This document shows, one piece after another, positions 1-6,485 of a stretch of DNA of 10,032 nt (position 1 is its first letter; the number at the start of each line of letters is the position of its first letter). The position numbers and the translations under genes were made by a program. Below the pieces are notes generated by a model that was given only the letters and a program-made list of their open reading frames with translations, was not told the DNA's origin and ran no database searches. Source of the DNA: an uncultured Clostridia bacterium (GTDB lineage: Bacteria > Bacillota > Clostridia > Christensenellales > UBA1242); the NCBI GenBank assembly GCA_947628195.1, contig CANQZB010000026.1:1-10032 (forward strand), in the 5' to 3' direction.

Positions 1-1175
1 AAACAAATGTAGACGTTTTAACTTTATCCGCCACCCCAATTCCGCGCACACTTTCAATGTCCTTAATGAACATTCGCGACATCAGCATAATAAACACCCC
101 GCCTATCAATCGGCTTCCTGTAAAAACTTATGTATTGGCATATAATGACGAAATTATCGCCTCGGCAATTAATGATGAACTTGCGCGCGATGGTCAGGTG
201 CTTGTAATTTATAATAATATTGAAAGAATTTACGCTTTTAAAGAGCAATTAAAGAAAGTTGTAAATAACGAGAAGGCACATTTTGATGTTGCCCACGGGC
301 AGATGGACGAGCATTCACTAGAAAATGCAATAAAACGCCTTTACGAAAAAGAAACCAATGTGTTTGTTTCCACCACTTTAATTGAAAATGGCGTAGATTT
401 GCCAAAAGCCAACACGCTAATTGTTGTGGATAGTGATAGGCTGGGTTTAAGCCAGATGTATCAACTGCGCGGGCGCGTTGGCAGAAGCGATGAGCAAGCG
501 TATGCTTATTTTACTTATGCAAAAAACAAAGTTTTAACAGAAGAGGCTTCCAGCCGACTTCAAGCATTGGCTGAAAACACCGAACTTGGCAGTGGCTTTA
601 AAATTGCTATGAGGGACCTTCAAATTCGCGGTGCGGGTGAAATTTTGGGCAAAGTTCAACATGGGCATATTGTTAAAATTGGCTATGACATGTATATGCG
701 ATTGTTAAACGAAACAATGCGCAGGCTTTCTGGCGAAAAGGTTGAAACCGAGCGCGAAATTAAAATTGAAATTGCACTGCCAAGCAAAATTCCTTACAAT
801 TTTATTGATGACGAGGCAGAAAGATTAAAAGTTATTGCAAAAATTTCTAACATTGCAAACAAAGAATCGGCACGAGCCATTTTAAATGACCTTTTAAGCG
901 AATATGGCAAACTGCCTAACGAAATATATAATTTAACCAACATAGCACTAGTTAAAGCACTTGGACAAAAACAAGATGTTAAAGCAATAACTATCAATAA
1001 AAACCGTATGTGTGTTGTGTTTTATGAAGATGTTGGGCTAGATACAATTCTAACAAAAGTGAATAAACAAAAGCATTTTAGGTTTGAAAAATCGGCTTTG
1101 CCAACTATTGTGCTAGACCCTAAAGAATTTAGCACAGCAACTGCCCTAGGCTATGTTATAGAGTTTTTAACATAA
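1..1175 (+). CDS. mfd: Transcription-repair coupling factor Mfd, C-terminal part (5' truncated)
   Basis: Mfd is a cytoplasmic DNA translocase that pushes stalled RNA polymerase off damaged DNA and recruits UvrA. The frame is open from position 3, before any ATG, so the gene enters from the left and 390 codons are visible. The fragment opens with helicase motif III (TLSATPIPRTL, about residues 7-17). It continues through the second RecA-like domain with motif V (STTLIENGVDLP) and motif VI (QLRGRVGR, about 154-161). The TRG translocation motif follows from about residue 196 (GSGFKIAMRDLQIRGAGEILG, ending QHGH). The last ~140 residues match the position of the D7 regulatory domain and are more divergent. 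The TRG motif separates Mfd from RecG, which shares motifs III-VI. The stop is TAA at 1173-1175. No terminator lies between it and the next gene, so read-through is likely. The ATG at 57 is internal, not a start. Confidence 0.96.
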   Translation, partial: TNVDVLTLSATPIPRTLSMSLMNIRDISIINTPPINRLPVKTYVLAYNDEIIASAINDELARDGQVLVIYNNIERIYAFKEQLKKVVNNEKAHFDVAHGQMDEHSLENAIKRLYEKETNVFVSTTLIENGVDLPKANTLIVVDSDRLGLSQMYQLRGRVGRSDEQAYAYFTYAKNKVLTEEASSRLQALAENTELGSGFKIAMRDLQIRGAGEILGKVQHGHIVKIGYDMYMRLLNETMRRLSGEKVETEREIKIEIALPSKIPYNFIDDEAERLKVIAKISNIANKESARAILNDLLSEYGKLPNEIYNLTNIALVKALGQKQDVKAITINKNRMCVVFYEDVGLDTILTKVNKQKHFRFEKSALPTIVLDPKEFSTATALGYVIEFLT

Positions 1176-1188
1176 ATATAAAAAAGGC

Positions 1189-1217
1189 TTGCAATTTATT
1201 ATAAAATGTGATATAAT
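1189..1217 (+). promoter_or_regulatory. Sigma-A-type promoter of the PrsA-like gene
   Basis: The -35 box is TTGCAA (1189-1194), the spacer is 17 nt, and the -10 box is a perfect TATAAT (1212-1217). A TG at 1209-1210 gives an extended -10. Transcription would start near 1224, leaving a leader of about 60 nt. The promoter begins 13 nt after the mfd stop, so the foldase can be expressed independently of mfd. It also argues against the TTG at 1189 as a start codon, because that codon lies in the -35 box. Confidence 0.8.
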
Positions 1218-1275
1218 TGCTTGTAATTTTTATGCCGTAAGTTATTTATTAACCTACTTTGGGCAAAATTTAAAT

Positions 1276-1280
1276 GAGGA
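1276..1280 (+). promoter_or_regulatory. Ribosome binding site fixing the PrsA-like start
   Basis: GAGGA lies 4 nt before the ATG at 1285. The same short 4-nt spacing is seen for acpP and the SpoIIQ-like gene. It places the start directly before a signal peptide with a lipobox, whereas the in-frame TTG 32 codons upstream has no such site. Confidence 0.75.
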
Positions 1281-1284
1281 TTAT

Positions 1285-3282
1285 ATGAAAAAAATAACAG
1301 CTATTTTATTAACTTTACTTATGATTGTAACATTTAGCCTGGCTGGGTGTGCAGGTTTTGCGATTGACCCAGTTAAATATTACAATGAAGTTGTGGCAAA
1401 AGTTGGCGATGTTAACATCACCCGCCAGCAACTTATAAGTGCCTATTCAAGTTACGGCAATTCATATTTTGTTCAGCAAGATGGTCAAAACGAAACCAGC
1501 GCCATGAACAGCACGTTAGATTTATTAATTGAACGCGAATTGTTGTATCAATATGGCTATAGCAGTAAAGCCACCTATAAGCCAAACGCTTATCAGGTAA
1601 ACGAATTACTGCAATCGATGTTCGATTCTATCAACTCTCAACTTGATGATTATGTAAACACTGCCAAAAAAATGTTGGGTGTAGAAAGCCTTGAAACCGA
1701 AACGGAAAATGAAGATACCGAAACCGCTTATCCTCTTGAAAATTATTATTATAATTACGAAGGCAGTGAGGGTGAATTTTCTAAAAGGCGTGCTGAAATT
1801 GTTGAAACCCGAACATATTACACGGACAACAGCAAAACCACACCAACCGAAGATGTAACAGATTATTATGACATTACTTACAAACTTGTTTACACTTATG
1901 TTGAGCCAAGCACGGTGGAAGATATTAGGCAAGAAGGCAAAAAGTTAGTTTTGGGTGAAGCAAATGTTGAATATATTGAAGACTATGAAACTAACGGAAT
2001 GCTTGACGTTGTTATAAGCAAATATTTTGAACAATTTAAAGATAGTTTAACCAATAAATTTGAAGCACAAGATGTTGAAAATGTTTACAACAAAGTTAAA
2101 AGTTTATTAGCAGACGATTTAATGAATTATGAGCGTTATTTAAGAGATGCTAATGGCAAAGCCTATGATAAAAACACAGATAATTTAATTTATAGATATT
2201 TTGAAAGAATATTTAATGACCAAATTAAATCTCAATATTTAACTAACATCCGCACCGAATTTTTAAAAACAGAAAATTTAGATTTGGAAAAACTTACAAC
2301 AAGATTTAAATATCTATTGCGCATCAATAATGAAAAATACACTTTTAATAAAGAAAGCTATAAAGACGATATGCGTGAAATAACCACAAACGGCGATGAA
2401 ATTTTATACCACCCAAGTTTTGAAAACGAAAATTTAAAATATGGCTATTTTATTCACACATTAATAAATGTAGATTTCACCGAAGCACAACAAACTGAAA
2501 TAGACTCTAAAAAGGTTAGCGAACTTGGGGATGACATTATTGATTCCATTAAAAACACAAAAGTGGCAGAACGCGATTATGTTACTGGCAAAACGCTTAA
2601 AAGCGATGTCCAAAACGAAAATGGCGAATACGAAAACTTAACAAAGAGTTTTGAAGAAGTAATTGCAGAATACAACACAATTTACAATATGCCTCACGAA
2701 ACTGCCATTCAAAAACAGGCTAGGTTGGAAGAATTTGTTAAATTTATGTTTAAATACACTGGCGATAACACTTCAACCCTAGTTCCCGGCATGCCTTATG
2801 TAATTGGTTATGATTACGATTGGGATACCGCCGATGAGGATGAAGAAATTAATTATCAAACTTACACCAATATGGCATCCAACTTTACGCTTGAGGCCGG
2901 CAAATTAATGAAAGATAATGAAGTTGGCAAAATGTCCAGCGCAAACAGCGAAGATATTTTAACCTTGTGCATAACAAGATACGGTGTTCACTTATTATAT
3001 TATGTAGGCGATGTTAGCGCTTGGGATGTTGACCCTAATGCCGATGTTTACATTGCGCTTGAAAACAAAGCCAACGGCGTTAACCTTTACAATAAAGTGC
3101 TTAACCCATTAACTAACGAAACTTATTTCGATTTCTTATTTGACGAAGTTTACCCAGCAGTAAGTTCAACTGAAACTTACACATCGAATAACGGTTATTC
3201 CGATTTTGAAGATTCCTTGCTAGACCAATCCAAAGTTACTAAATACACTTCAAAAATAAACGGAACAAAAGCAAGCATATAA
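1285..3282 (+). CDS. prsA: PrsA/SurA-like peptidylprolyl isomerase lipoprotein (foldase)
   Basis: A 665-aa lipoprotein predicted to sit on the outer face of the membrane and help fold secreted proteins. The start at 1285 has GAGGA upstream and a clear signal peptide: MKK, a hydrophobic core, then lipobox SLAGC with the acylated Cys at residue 22. A SurA/PrsA N-terminal-like stretch follows (about 35-100: AKVGDVNITRQQL, then LDLLIERELLYQYGY). Near the C-terminus, about residues 523-582, a stretch resembles the end of a parvulin domain (NEVGKMSS, then TRYGVHLLYYVGD). The protein is about twice the length of a typical Bacillus PrsA. The extra length is a long central region rich in Asp, Glu, Asn and Tyr, with an acidic Thr/Glu patch near residues 135-150, and a tail of ~85 residues. 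The parvulin match is partial, so isomerase activity is uncertain and a pure chaperone role is possible. The position after mfd fits arrangements known from Clostridia. Confidence 0.75.
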   Translation: MKKITAILLTLLMIVTFSLAGCAGFAIDPVKYYNEVVAKVGDVNITRQQLISAYSSYGNSYFVQQDGQNETSAMNSTLDLLIERELLYQYGYSSKATYKPNAYQVNELLQSMFDSINSQLDDYVNTAKKMLGVESLETETENEDTETAYPLENYYYNYEGSEGEFSKRRAEIVETRTYYTDNSKTTPTEDVTDYYDITYKLVYTYVEPSTVEDIRQEGKKLVLGEANVEYIEDYETNGMLDVVISKYFEQFKDSLTNKFEAQDVENVYNKVKSLLADDLMNYERYLRDANGKAYDKNTDNLIYRYFERIFNDQIKSQYLTNIRTEFLKTENLDLEKLTTRFKYLLRINNEKYTFNKESYKDDMREITTNGDEILYHPSFENENLKYGYFIHTLINVDFTEAQQTEIDSKKVSELGDDIIDSIKNTKVAERDYVTGKTLKSDVQNENGEYENLTKSFEEVIAEYNTIYNMPHETAIQKQARLEEFVKFMFKYTGDNTSTLVPGMPYVIGYDYDWDTADEDEEINYQTYTNMASNFTLEAGKLMKDNEVGKMSSANSEDILTLCITRYGVHLLYYVGDVSAWDVDPNADVYIALENKANGVNLYNKVLNPLTNETYFDFLFDEVYPAVSSTETYTSNNGYSDFEDSLLDQSKVTKYTSKINGTKASI

Positions 3283-3308
3283 AAATAGGGCGTTTGCCCT
3301 ATTTTTTT
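3281..3308 (+). terminator. Intrinsic terminator of the PrsA-like gene
   Basis: An 11-bp stem (3281-3291 with 3296-3306) with GGGC/GCCC at the loop end and loop GTTT. A run of seven T at 3302-3308 forms the U-tract and partly pairs with the A-run of the left arm. It overlaps the stop codon of the gene it ends. Confidence 0.88.
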
Positions 3309-3313
3309 GCGAT

Positions 3314-3335
3314 AAAAAAATCGGGTGTTGCCCGA
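3314..3335 (-). terminator. Intrinsic terminator of the SpoIIQ-like gene (minus strand)
   Basis: Read on the minus strand, TCGGG (3335-3331), loop CAACA and CCCGA (3325-3321) form a 5-bp stem. Seven U follow, from the A-run at 3314-3320. It starts 4 nt after the stop codon of the minus-strand gene and sits directly beside the terminator of the converging plus-strand gene. Confidence 0.82.
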
Positions 3336-3338
3336 CTT

Positions 3339-3932
3339 TTATTTTTCACCCAATGCGAGATAATCGTTTGGGTCTACTTTATCGCCATTACGCCACAATT
3401 CAAAATGCAAGTGCGCACCGCTATTTAATTCCTTGCCCATTTGATCACCAACCGTGCCAATAACTGTGCCTGCAATTACTTTATCCCCCACTTTAACATT
3501 AAGTTTGCTATCCATCGATTTGTAAACGGATACCAGTCCATTGGAGTGTGTAATTTCCACATAAGTGCCTTCCATATGATTAGTTTTAACATCTGTAACT
3601 GTTCCATCGGCAAACGCGTAAACATCGGCCCCTTTTTCTGCTAAAAAATCAATAGCCTTGTGTATTTCCCAGTGTTTGAGTGTGTCGTTATACTGGTATT
3701 CTGTTGCCGAATAGTCCTTTAAAATAGTAGCATCTTTAACTGGCACAACATAAACGGTGGTGGATACGCCAACATCTCCTTCACTATCGCCAATTTCTGC
3801 ATTTGTTGAATTTTGTTTAGATGTTACTGTCGCAATAACTATTGCGCAAGCCAGCACTAACAAACCTATAATAACGGCATAAATTGTGGTGGTTAAAATT
3901 CTTTTCTTTTGTGGATTTTCAGTTTTGTTCAT
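3339..3932 (-). CDS. spoIIQ: SpoIIQ-like membrane-anchored LytM/M23-domain protein
   Basis: A 197-aa protein with a short cytoplasmic N-terminus, one membrane segment (about 16-37), a low-complexity linker and a LytM/M23 domain (about 60-192). In spore formers, SpoIIQ sits in the forespore membrane and binds SpoIIIAH to link the forespore to the mother cell. Support here is the small size, the single TM anchor, and the sequence VYKSM (136-140) where active M23 enzymes usually have a Y-x-H-L motif. From memory, SpoIIQ proteins carry VYQSL there. The zinc-ligand motifs look intact: H91-x3-D95 and H174-L-H176 (GAHLHFEL). The catalytic His of the Y-x-H-L motif is replaced by Ser139. This suggests a zinc-binding scaffold with weak or no hydrolase activity, like the clostridial type rather than Bacillus SpoIIQ, which has lost a zinc ligand. 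AGGAGG lies 4 nt before the ATG. It is the last gene of a three-gene minus-strand group. An M23 endopeptidase of another family is the alternative. Confidence 0.72.
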   Translation of the reverse strand: MNKTENPQKKRILTTTIYAVIIGLLVLACAIVIATVTSKQNSTNAEIGDSEGDVGVSTTVYVVPVKDATILKDYSATEYQYNDTLKHWEIHKAIDFLAEKGADVYAFADGTVTDVKTNHMEGTYVEITHSNGLVSVYKSMDSKLNVKVGDKVIAGTVIGTVGDQMGKELNSGAHLHFELWRNGDKVDPNDYLALGEK

Positions 3933-3983
3933 ATCGCCTCCTAGTGAGATATTTGACTTATTTTTTTTATTTATTCAAAATTT

Positions 3984-4406
3984 TTAAAAACTCCCCAAAA
4001 TTAATGGCCAACCGATGACAGAATAATCCGCATAAACTGCAATTTGCAAATTAACCTTTTGATTGCTTATTCTAACAGACTTATTTATTAATGGTGAATT
4101 GGCATATATAACAACTGCGCCCGAACCCAAACTTTCTGTTTTAACAACGTTGGCTTTAAGCAATTTTATAACGGCGCCCGCCTCTAAATTTTTAATAACC
4201 ATACTTTCGCCAACAAGCAAGTCTAGGTCGTCTATCCTTCCTTTGTTTAAATAACAACTGCCCAAAAAAATGTTATCTTCCAAAACGGCTGTTTCGGTGT
4301 AGGCTGAATAATCCCCCTTAAAATAATTTAAAAGTGTAAAATTGTTTTTGGGTTGACCGCTTAAAAAAATAAATGTTAAACAAAAAATTATAACTAACTT
4401 CTTCAT
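3984..4406 (-). CDS. Small exported protein, possibly YwmB-like
   Basis: The frame is open from a TTG at 4424. I prefer the ATG at 4406 because the product then begins with a normal signal peptide (MKKLVIIFCLTFIFLSG). That gives 140 aa. The mature part is a compact beta-rich-looking domain ending IGWPLILGSF. Its last ~60 residues (about KTESLGSGAVVIYANSPL, then KVNLQIAV, then the terminal motif) remind me of YwmB-family proteins. In Bacillus, ywmB lies near murAA, spoIID and spoIIQ, and here the next gene downstream is a SpoIIQ-like gene. This is recall plus context, not a proven match, and the protein is shorter than Bacillus YwmB. No Shine-Dalgarno sequence precedes either possible start. 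The gap to the upstream gene is 46 nt and to the downstream start 51 nt, with no terminator in either, which suggests cotranscription. Confidence 0.6.
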   Translation of the reverse strand: MKKLVIIFCLTFIFLSGQPKNNFTLLNYFKGDYSAYTETAVLEDNIFLGSCYLNKGRIDDLDLLVGESMVIKNLEAGAVIKLLKANVVKTESLGSGAVVIYANSPLINKSVRISNQKVNLQIAVYADYSVIGWPLILGSF

Positions 4407-4452
4407 AATTGAAATGTTTAACAAAAATTTTTATGTTAATCAAAATTTAAAT

Positions 4453-5382
4453 TTAAACGCCAAAAATGTTGTACAAATACAAATAAGTTAACAAATTATT
4501 ACAATTTTTTGTGTAATCTTTTAAGCCTAACATTATCTGTTCAATTTCGTTATTACTAAAAATTATTCCCGCTTTAATTTCATTAAAAAGGCCGTTCGCT
4601 TTATTTATCAGCATCTTTATGCCAATTTTATTTAACTTTACAACCTCACAAAAAATATTGTTATAAGCGCATGCAAAAAATTTATCTATAAGCGCATAAT
4701 TTTCCTTTATCGATTTATAAAAATCCACATAGCCCAAATTGTTTTCTATAATTGAATTTATTACAACTTCCAAGCCTTTAAACAATAAAAAATCCACCAA
4801 AACTAAATAGTCAGTATCAAAATTGCATTGCTTTACAATCTCCATATCCACAAAGCACAAATCAGTTTGTTTTTGTAACATTTCAATTAAATTATCTTGT
4901 GTAACGCTATTTAAAGCGGGTAAATCAATTTCTGCATTGGTTTGATTTAACAAGTTGTTTAAATAGTTGTAAACCACATTAAATATAACGCTTGACGCAA
5001 GGCTTATGTCAATTCCGTTTGAAATAAACAAATAATTGTTGGTTTGGCTAAGCCTATTCCCTTCAATAAAAAATGGCATCACACTAGAATCTTGCGCAAC
5101 AAAAACTGATGTAAATTCATTTAAATTAATGCTTAATTTTGCAAAATTTTTAGCCTTGCAAAGAAAAATTAGCATTTTGTAGCCATCGTTAATTTCTTCT
5201 GGCATAAAATTGTTTACATCCATTTTATTAAAAATGCAATCGTTTTTAATTTGTTCGTAAACCTGAAAAATTTCATCACTTTTAGCGCACTCGTCATAAA
5301 TGAGCATAACTTTTTGATATTTTGCGTGCCTTTGAACAATTTGCTTAATGTTAGAAAGATAATCCGTTTTAAACACTTGCAT
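4453..5382 (-). CDS. Hypothetical cytoplasmic protein (309 aa), function not recognised
   Basis: I do not recognise this family. It has no signal peptide or membrane segment. It is rich in Asn, Ile, Leu and Phe with several Cys, and shows no Walker, zinc-binding or nuclease motif. The first ~130 residues read like alternating beta strands and helices: YQKVMLIYDE, then GYKMLIFLCKAKNF, then FTSVFVAQDSS. From about residue 125 on it looks all-helical. That two-part layout loosely recalls the dehydroquinate synthase / iron alcohol dehydrogenase superfamily, but the GGGS nucleotide motif and metal-binding His residues are not visible. If it is related, it would be a degenerate, non-catalytic member; I hold this at low confidence. 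It heads a minus-strand group that includes the YwmB-like and SpoIIQ-like genes, so a sporulation or envelope role is possible by context only. The ATG at 5382 has no Shine-Dalgarno sequence; a -10 box sits 6 nt before it. Confidence 0.7.
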   Translation of the reverse strand: MQVFKTDYLSNIKQIVQRHAKYQKVMLIYDECAKSDEIFQVYEQIKNDCIFNKMDVNNFMPEEINDGYKMLIFLCKAKNFAKLSINLNEFTSVFVAQDSSVMPFFIEGNRLSQTNNYLFISNGIDISLASSVIFNVVYNYLNNLLNQTNAEIDLPALNSVTQDNLIEMLQKQTDLCFVDMEIVKQCNFDTDYLVLVDFLLFKGLEVVINSIIENNLGYVDFYKSIKENYALIDKFFACAYNNIFCEVVKLNKIGIKMLINKANGLFNEIKAGIIFSNNEIEQIMLGLKDYTKNCNNLLTYLYLYNIFGV

Positions 5383-5388
5383 AGTTTA

Positions 5389-5397
5389 ATTTTAACA
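5389..5397 (-). promoter_or_regulatory. Putative extended -10 promoter of the 309-aa gene (leaderless architecture)
   Basis: On the minus strand TGTTAAAAT (5397-5389) is an extended -10 element. The last T lies 6 nt before the ATG at 5382. If the element is used with normal spacing, transcription starts on or next to the A of the start codon. No good -35 box lies 17 nt upstream (AAAATA); TTGCCA (5422-5417) is 22 nt away, which is too far. Confidence 0.45.
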
Positions 5398-5500
5398 TAG
5401 TAATAATGAATTATTTTGGCAATTAAATATATAAATTGTAATGTTTTAAAAAAATTTGTTTAAAAGTTTATAAAAAATTAAGTTACATGCCTAAATTTCT

Positions 5501-5528
5501 TTTACTTTTTTTAAAAATTTTGTAAAAT
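5501..5528 (+). promoter_or_regulatory. Putative acpP promoter
   Basis: The -35-like TTTACT (5501-5506), a 16-nt spacer and TAAAAT (5523-5528) precede acpP. The predicted start of transcription near 5535 would fall at the first base of the AGGAGG, giving an unusually short leader, so a further upstream promoter may also exist in this 162-bp divergent gap. I saw nothing else convincing in the gap; it is very AT-rich. Confidence 0.45.
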
Positions 5529-5544
5529 ATACATAGGAGGATAT

Positions 5545-5772
5545 ATGGAAGAAAAGGTTATTGAGCTAATTGCTGATAAATTAGGCAAAAAGCCAGGTTC
5601 TATTAATTTAGATACAAATTTAGTTGAAGATTTGGGCGCAGATAGCCTAGATGTAGTTGAACTTATTATGACTTTTGAAGATGAATTTGGAATTACTTTA
5701 CCAGATGAAGACGCTACAAAAATGCGAACTGTTAAAGATATAGTTGACTATATAAAAAAAGTTAAAAAATAA
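5545..5772 (+). CDS. acpP: Acyl carrier protein
   Basis: A 75-aa acidic protein that carries growing acyl chains in type II fatty acid synthesis in the cytoplasm. The motif GADSLDVVEL is the phosphopantetheine attachment site, with the modified Ser at residue 34. The surrounding helices (EDLGADSLD, then FEDEFGITLPDEDA, then VKDIVDYIKK) match primary-metabolism AcpP closely, and the length is normal. AGGAGG at 5535-5540 lies 4 nt before the ATG. Unlike the common fabD-fabG-acpP-fabF order, it stands alone here: a divergent hypothetical gene is upstream and a converging membrane-protein gene downstream. It has its own promoter candidate and terminator. A dedicated carrier for a secondary pathway is unlikely given the sequence, but other acpP copies elsewhere cannot be excluded. 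Confidence 0.95.
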   Translation: MEEKVIELIADKLGKKPGSINLDTNLVEDLGADSLDVVELIMTFEDEFGITLPDEDATKMRTVKDIVDYIKKVKK

Positions 5773-5781
5773 ACAACAAAC

Positions 5782-5810
5782 AAAAAAATTGGGTAACACC
5801 CAATTTTTTT
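5782..5810. terminator. Bidirectional intrinsic terminator between acpP and the 202-aa gene
   Basis: A 13-bp perfect stem (5782-5794 with 5798-5810) closes an AAC loop. The core is AATTGGGT/ACCCAATT. It is flanked by seven A on the left and seven T on the right, so it has a U-tract on either strand. It lies 10 nt after the acpP stop and 3 nt from the stop of the converging gene, and probably ends both. Confidence 0.88.
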
Positions 5811-5812
5811 AA

Positions 5813-6421
5813 CTAAACAATATAATTTAATTCGGACAAATATGAATACAAGTTAGACAAATTAGCTTTTAAATTATAATATCTGTGATATTGCAAGGAT
5901 ACATTATTGGTTGGCTCATATTTATCCCCATTGCTTTTGTAATAAGGTATGATATAAACTTTAGTATATTCCTCCGCGCTAGAAGATACTTCAAAGCAAA
6001 GCCCTTGATAATAATATCTTTTGCCATCTTCATCTTTATACTCTTTATTGCCGTCCATTAAAACTTGAGGGTTTGTATATCTAAACACAACAAAAGCAGA
6101 GCTTGAGTTTGAAGAAATGCTTGTTAAACTGTTAGCAGACTGTGTAACAATTTCCGGATTATTAAATAATGTGCCATTAAAGAGAGCTGTTAAAGCATTT
6201 TCTTTAGTGGAATTATTAACATATTCAATAACCTTGTTAAACGCGCCACCGTCATCTATTTTTATAGGTGTTTCACTTGTTGAACCGTTATAAATATTTA
6301 TATCGTTTGGTGTTTTTAAATTAATTTTGTGATTTACTGGCACAACAGACATTATTATTGTTGCCAAAATTAAAACGCCTATTATGCTTAAACTTACTAT
6401 AGCTGTAACTCTTTTTGCCAT
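5813..6421 (-). CDS. Hypothetical single-pass membrane-anchored protein (202 aa)
   Basis: I do not recognise this protein. It starts MAKRVTAIVSLSIIGVLILATIIMS, a basic N-terminus followed by one membrane segment (about 6-28). The remaining ~170 residues are predicted to lie outside the cytoplasm. That part is rich in Asn, Ser, Tyr and Thr, with a Ser/Thr/Asn stretch near 95-110 and a Tyr-rich end (RYYYQGLCFEV, then YTKVYIIPYYKS, then YHRYYNLKANL). This suggests a small beta-sheet domain followed by helices. No lipobox, sortase signal or enzyme motif is visible. AGGAG (6432-6428) lies 6 nt before the ATG. It is 64 nt downstream of ftsH in the same direction without a clear terminator between them, and it also has a promoter candidate of its own. 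An FtsH adaptor or substrate role is conceivable, but only from position. Confidence 0.75.
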   Translation of the reverse strand: MAKRVTAIVSLSIIGVLILATIIMSVVPVNHKINLKTPNDINIYNGSTSETPIKIDDGGAFNKVIEYVNNSTKENALTALFNGTLFNNPEIVTQSANSLTSISSNSSSAFVVFRYTNPQVLMDGNKEYKDEDGKRYYYQGLCFEVSSSAEEYTKVYIIPYYKSNGDKYEPTNNVSLQYHRYYNLKANLSNLYSYLSELNYIV

Positions 6422-6435
6422 AATTATCTCCTATT

Positions 6436-6467
6436 ATTATATTAGCCTAAACTCAATAAAAAATCAA
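6436..6467 (-). promoter_or_regulatory. Putative promoter of the 202-aa membrane protein
   Basis: On the minus strand TTGATT (6467-6462), a 17-nt spacer and TAATAT (6444-6439) form a sigma-A-like promoter. An overlapping perfect TATAAT (6441-6436) sits at a 20-nt spacing. It would allow expression independent of ftsH. Confidence 0.5.
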
Positions 6468-6485
6468 GTAATTTTGTTGTTTTTA

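Noticed and set aside
1189..1284. A 32-codon N-terminal extension of the PrsA-like gene from TTG
   Set aside because: The TTG lies in the -35 box of a strong promoter, and the extension would put a hydrophilic stretch before the signal peptide.
1606..1932. A 108-codon minus-strand open frame inside the PrsA-like gene
   Set aside because: It lies fully antisense to a well-supported gene with no promoter or ribosome binding site of its own.
3933..3983. A forespore sigma-F/G-type promoter before the SpoIIQ-like gene
   Set aside because: A GAATA is present, but no -10 at suitable spacing fits without two or more mismatches; the stretch is too AT-rich to trust.
5383..5544. Operator for a fatty-acid regulator (FapR or FabT type) before acpP
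   Set aside because: I could not find a convincing palindrome matching those sites in this A/T-rich gap.
6422..6485. Terminator between ftsH and the 202-aa gene
   Set aside because: The only foldback is a 6-bp stem with two wobble pairs and no following U-run, so I do not call it.
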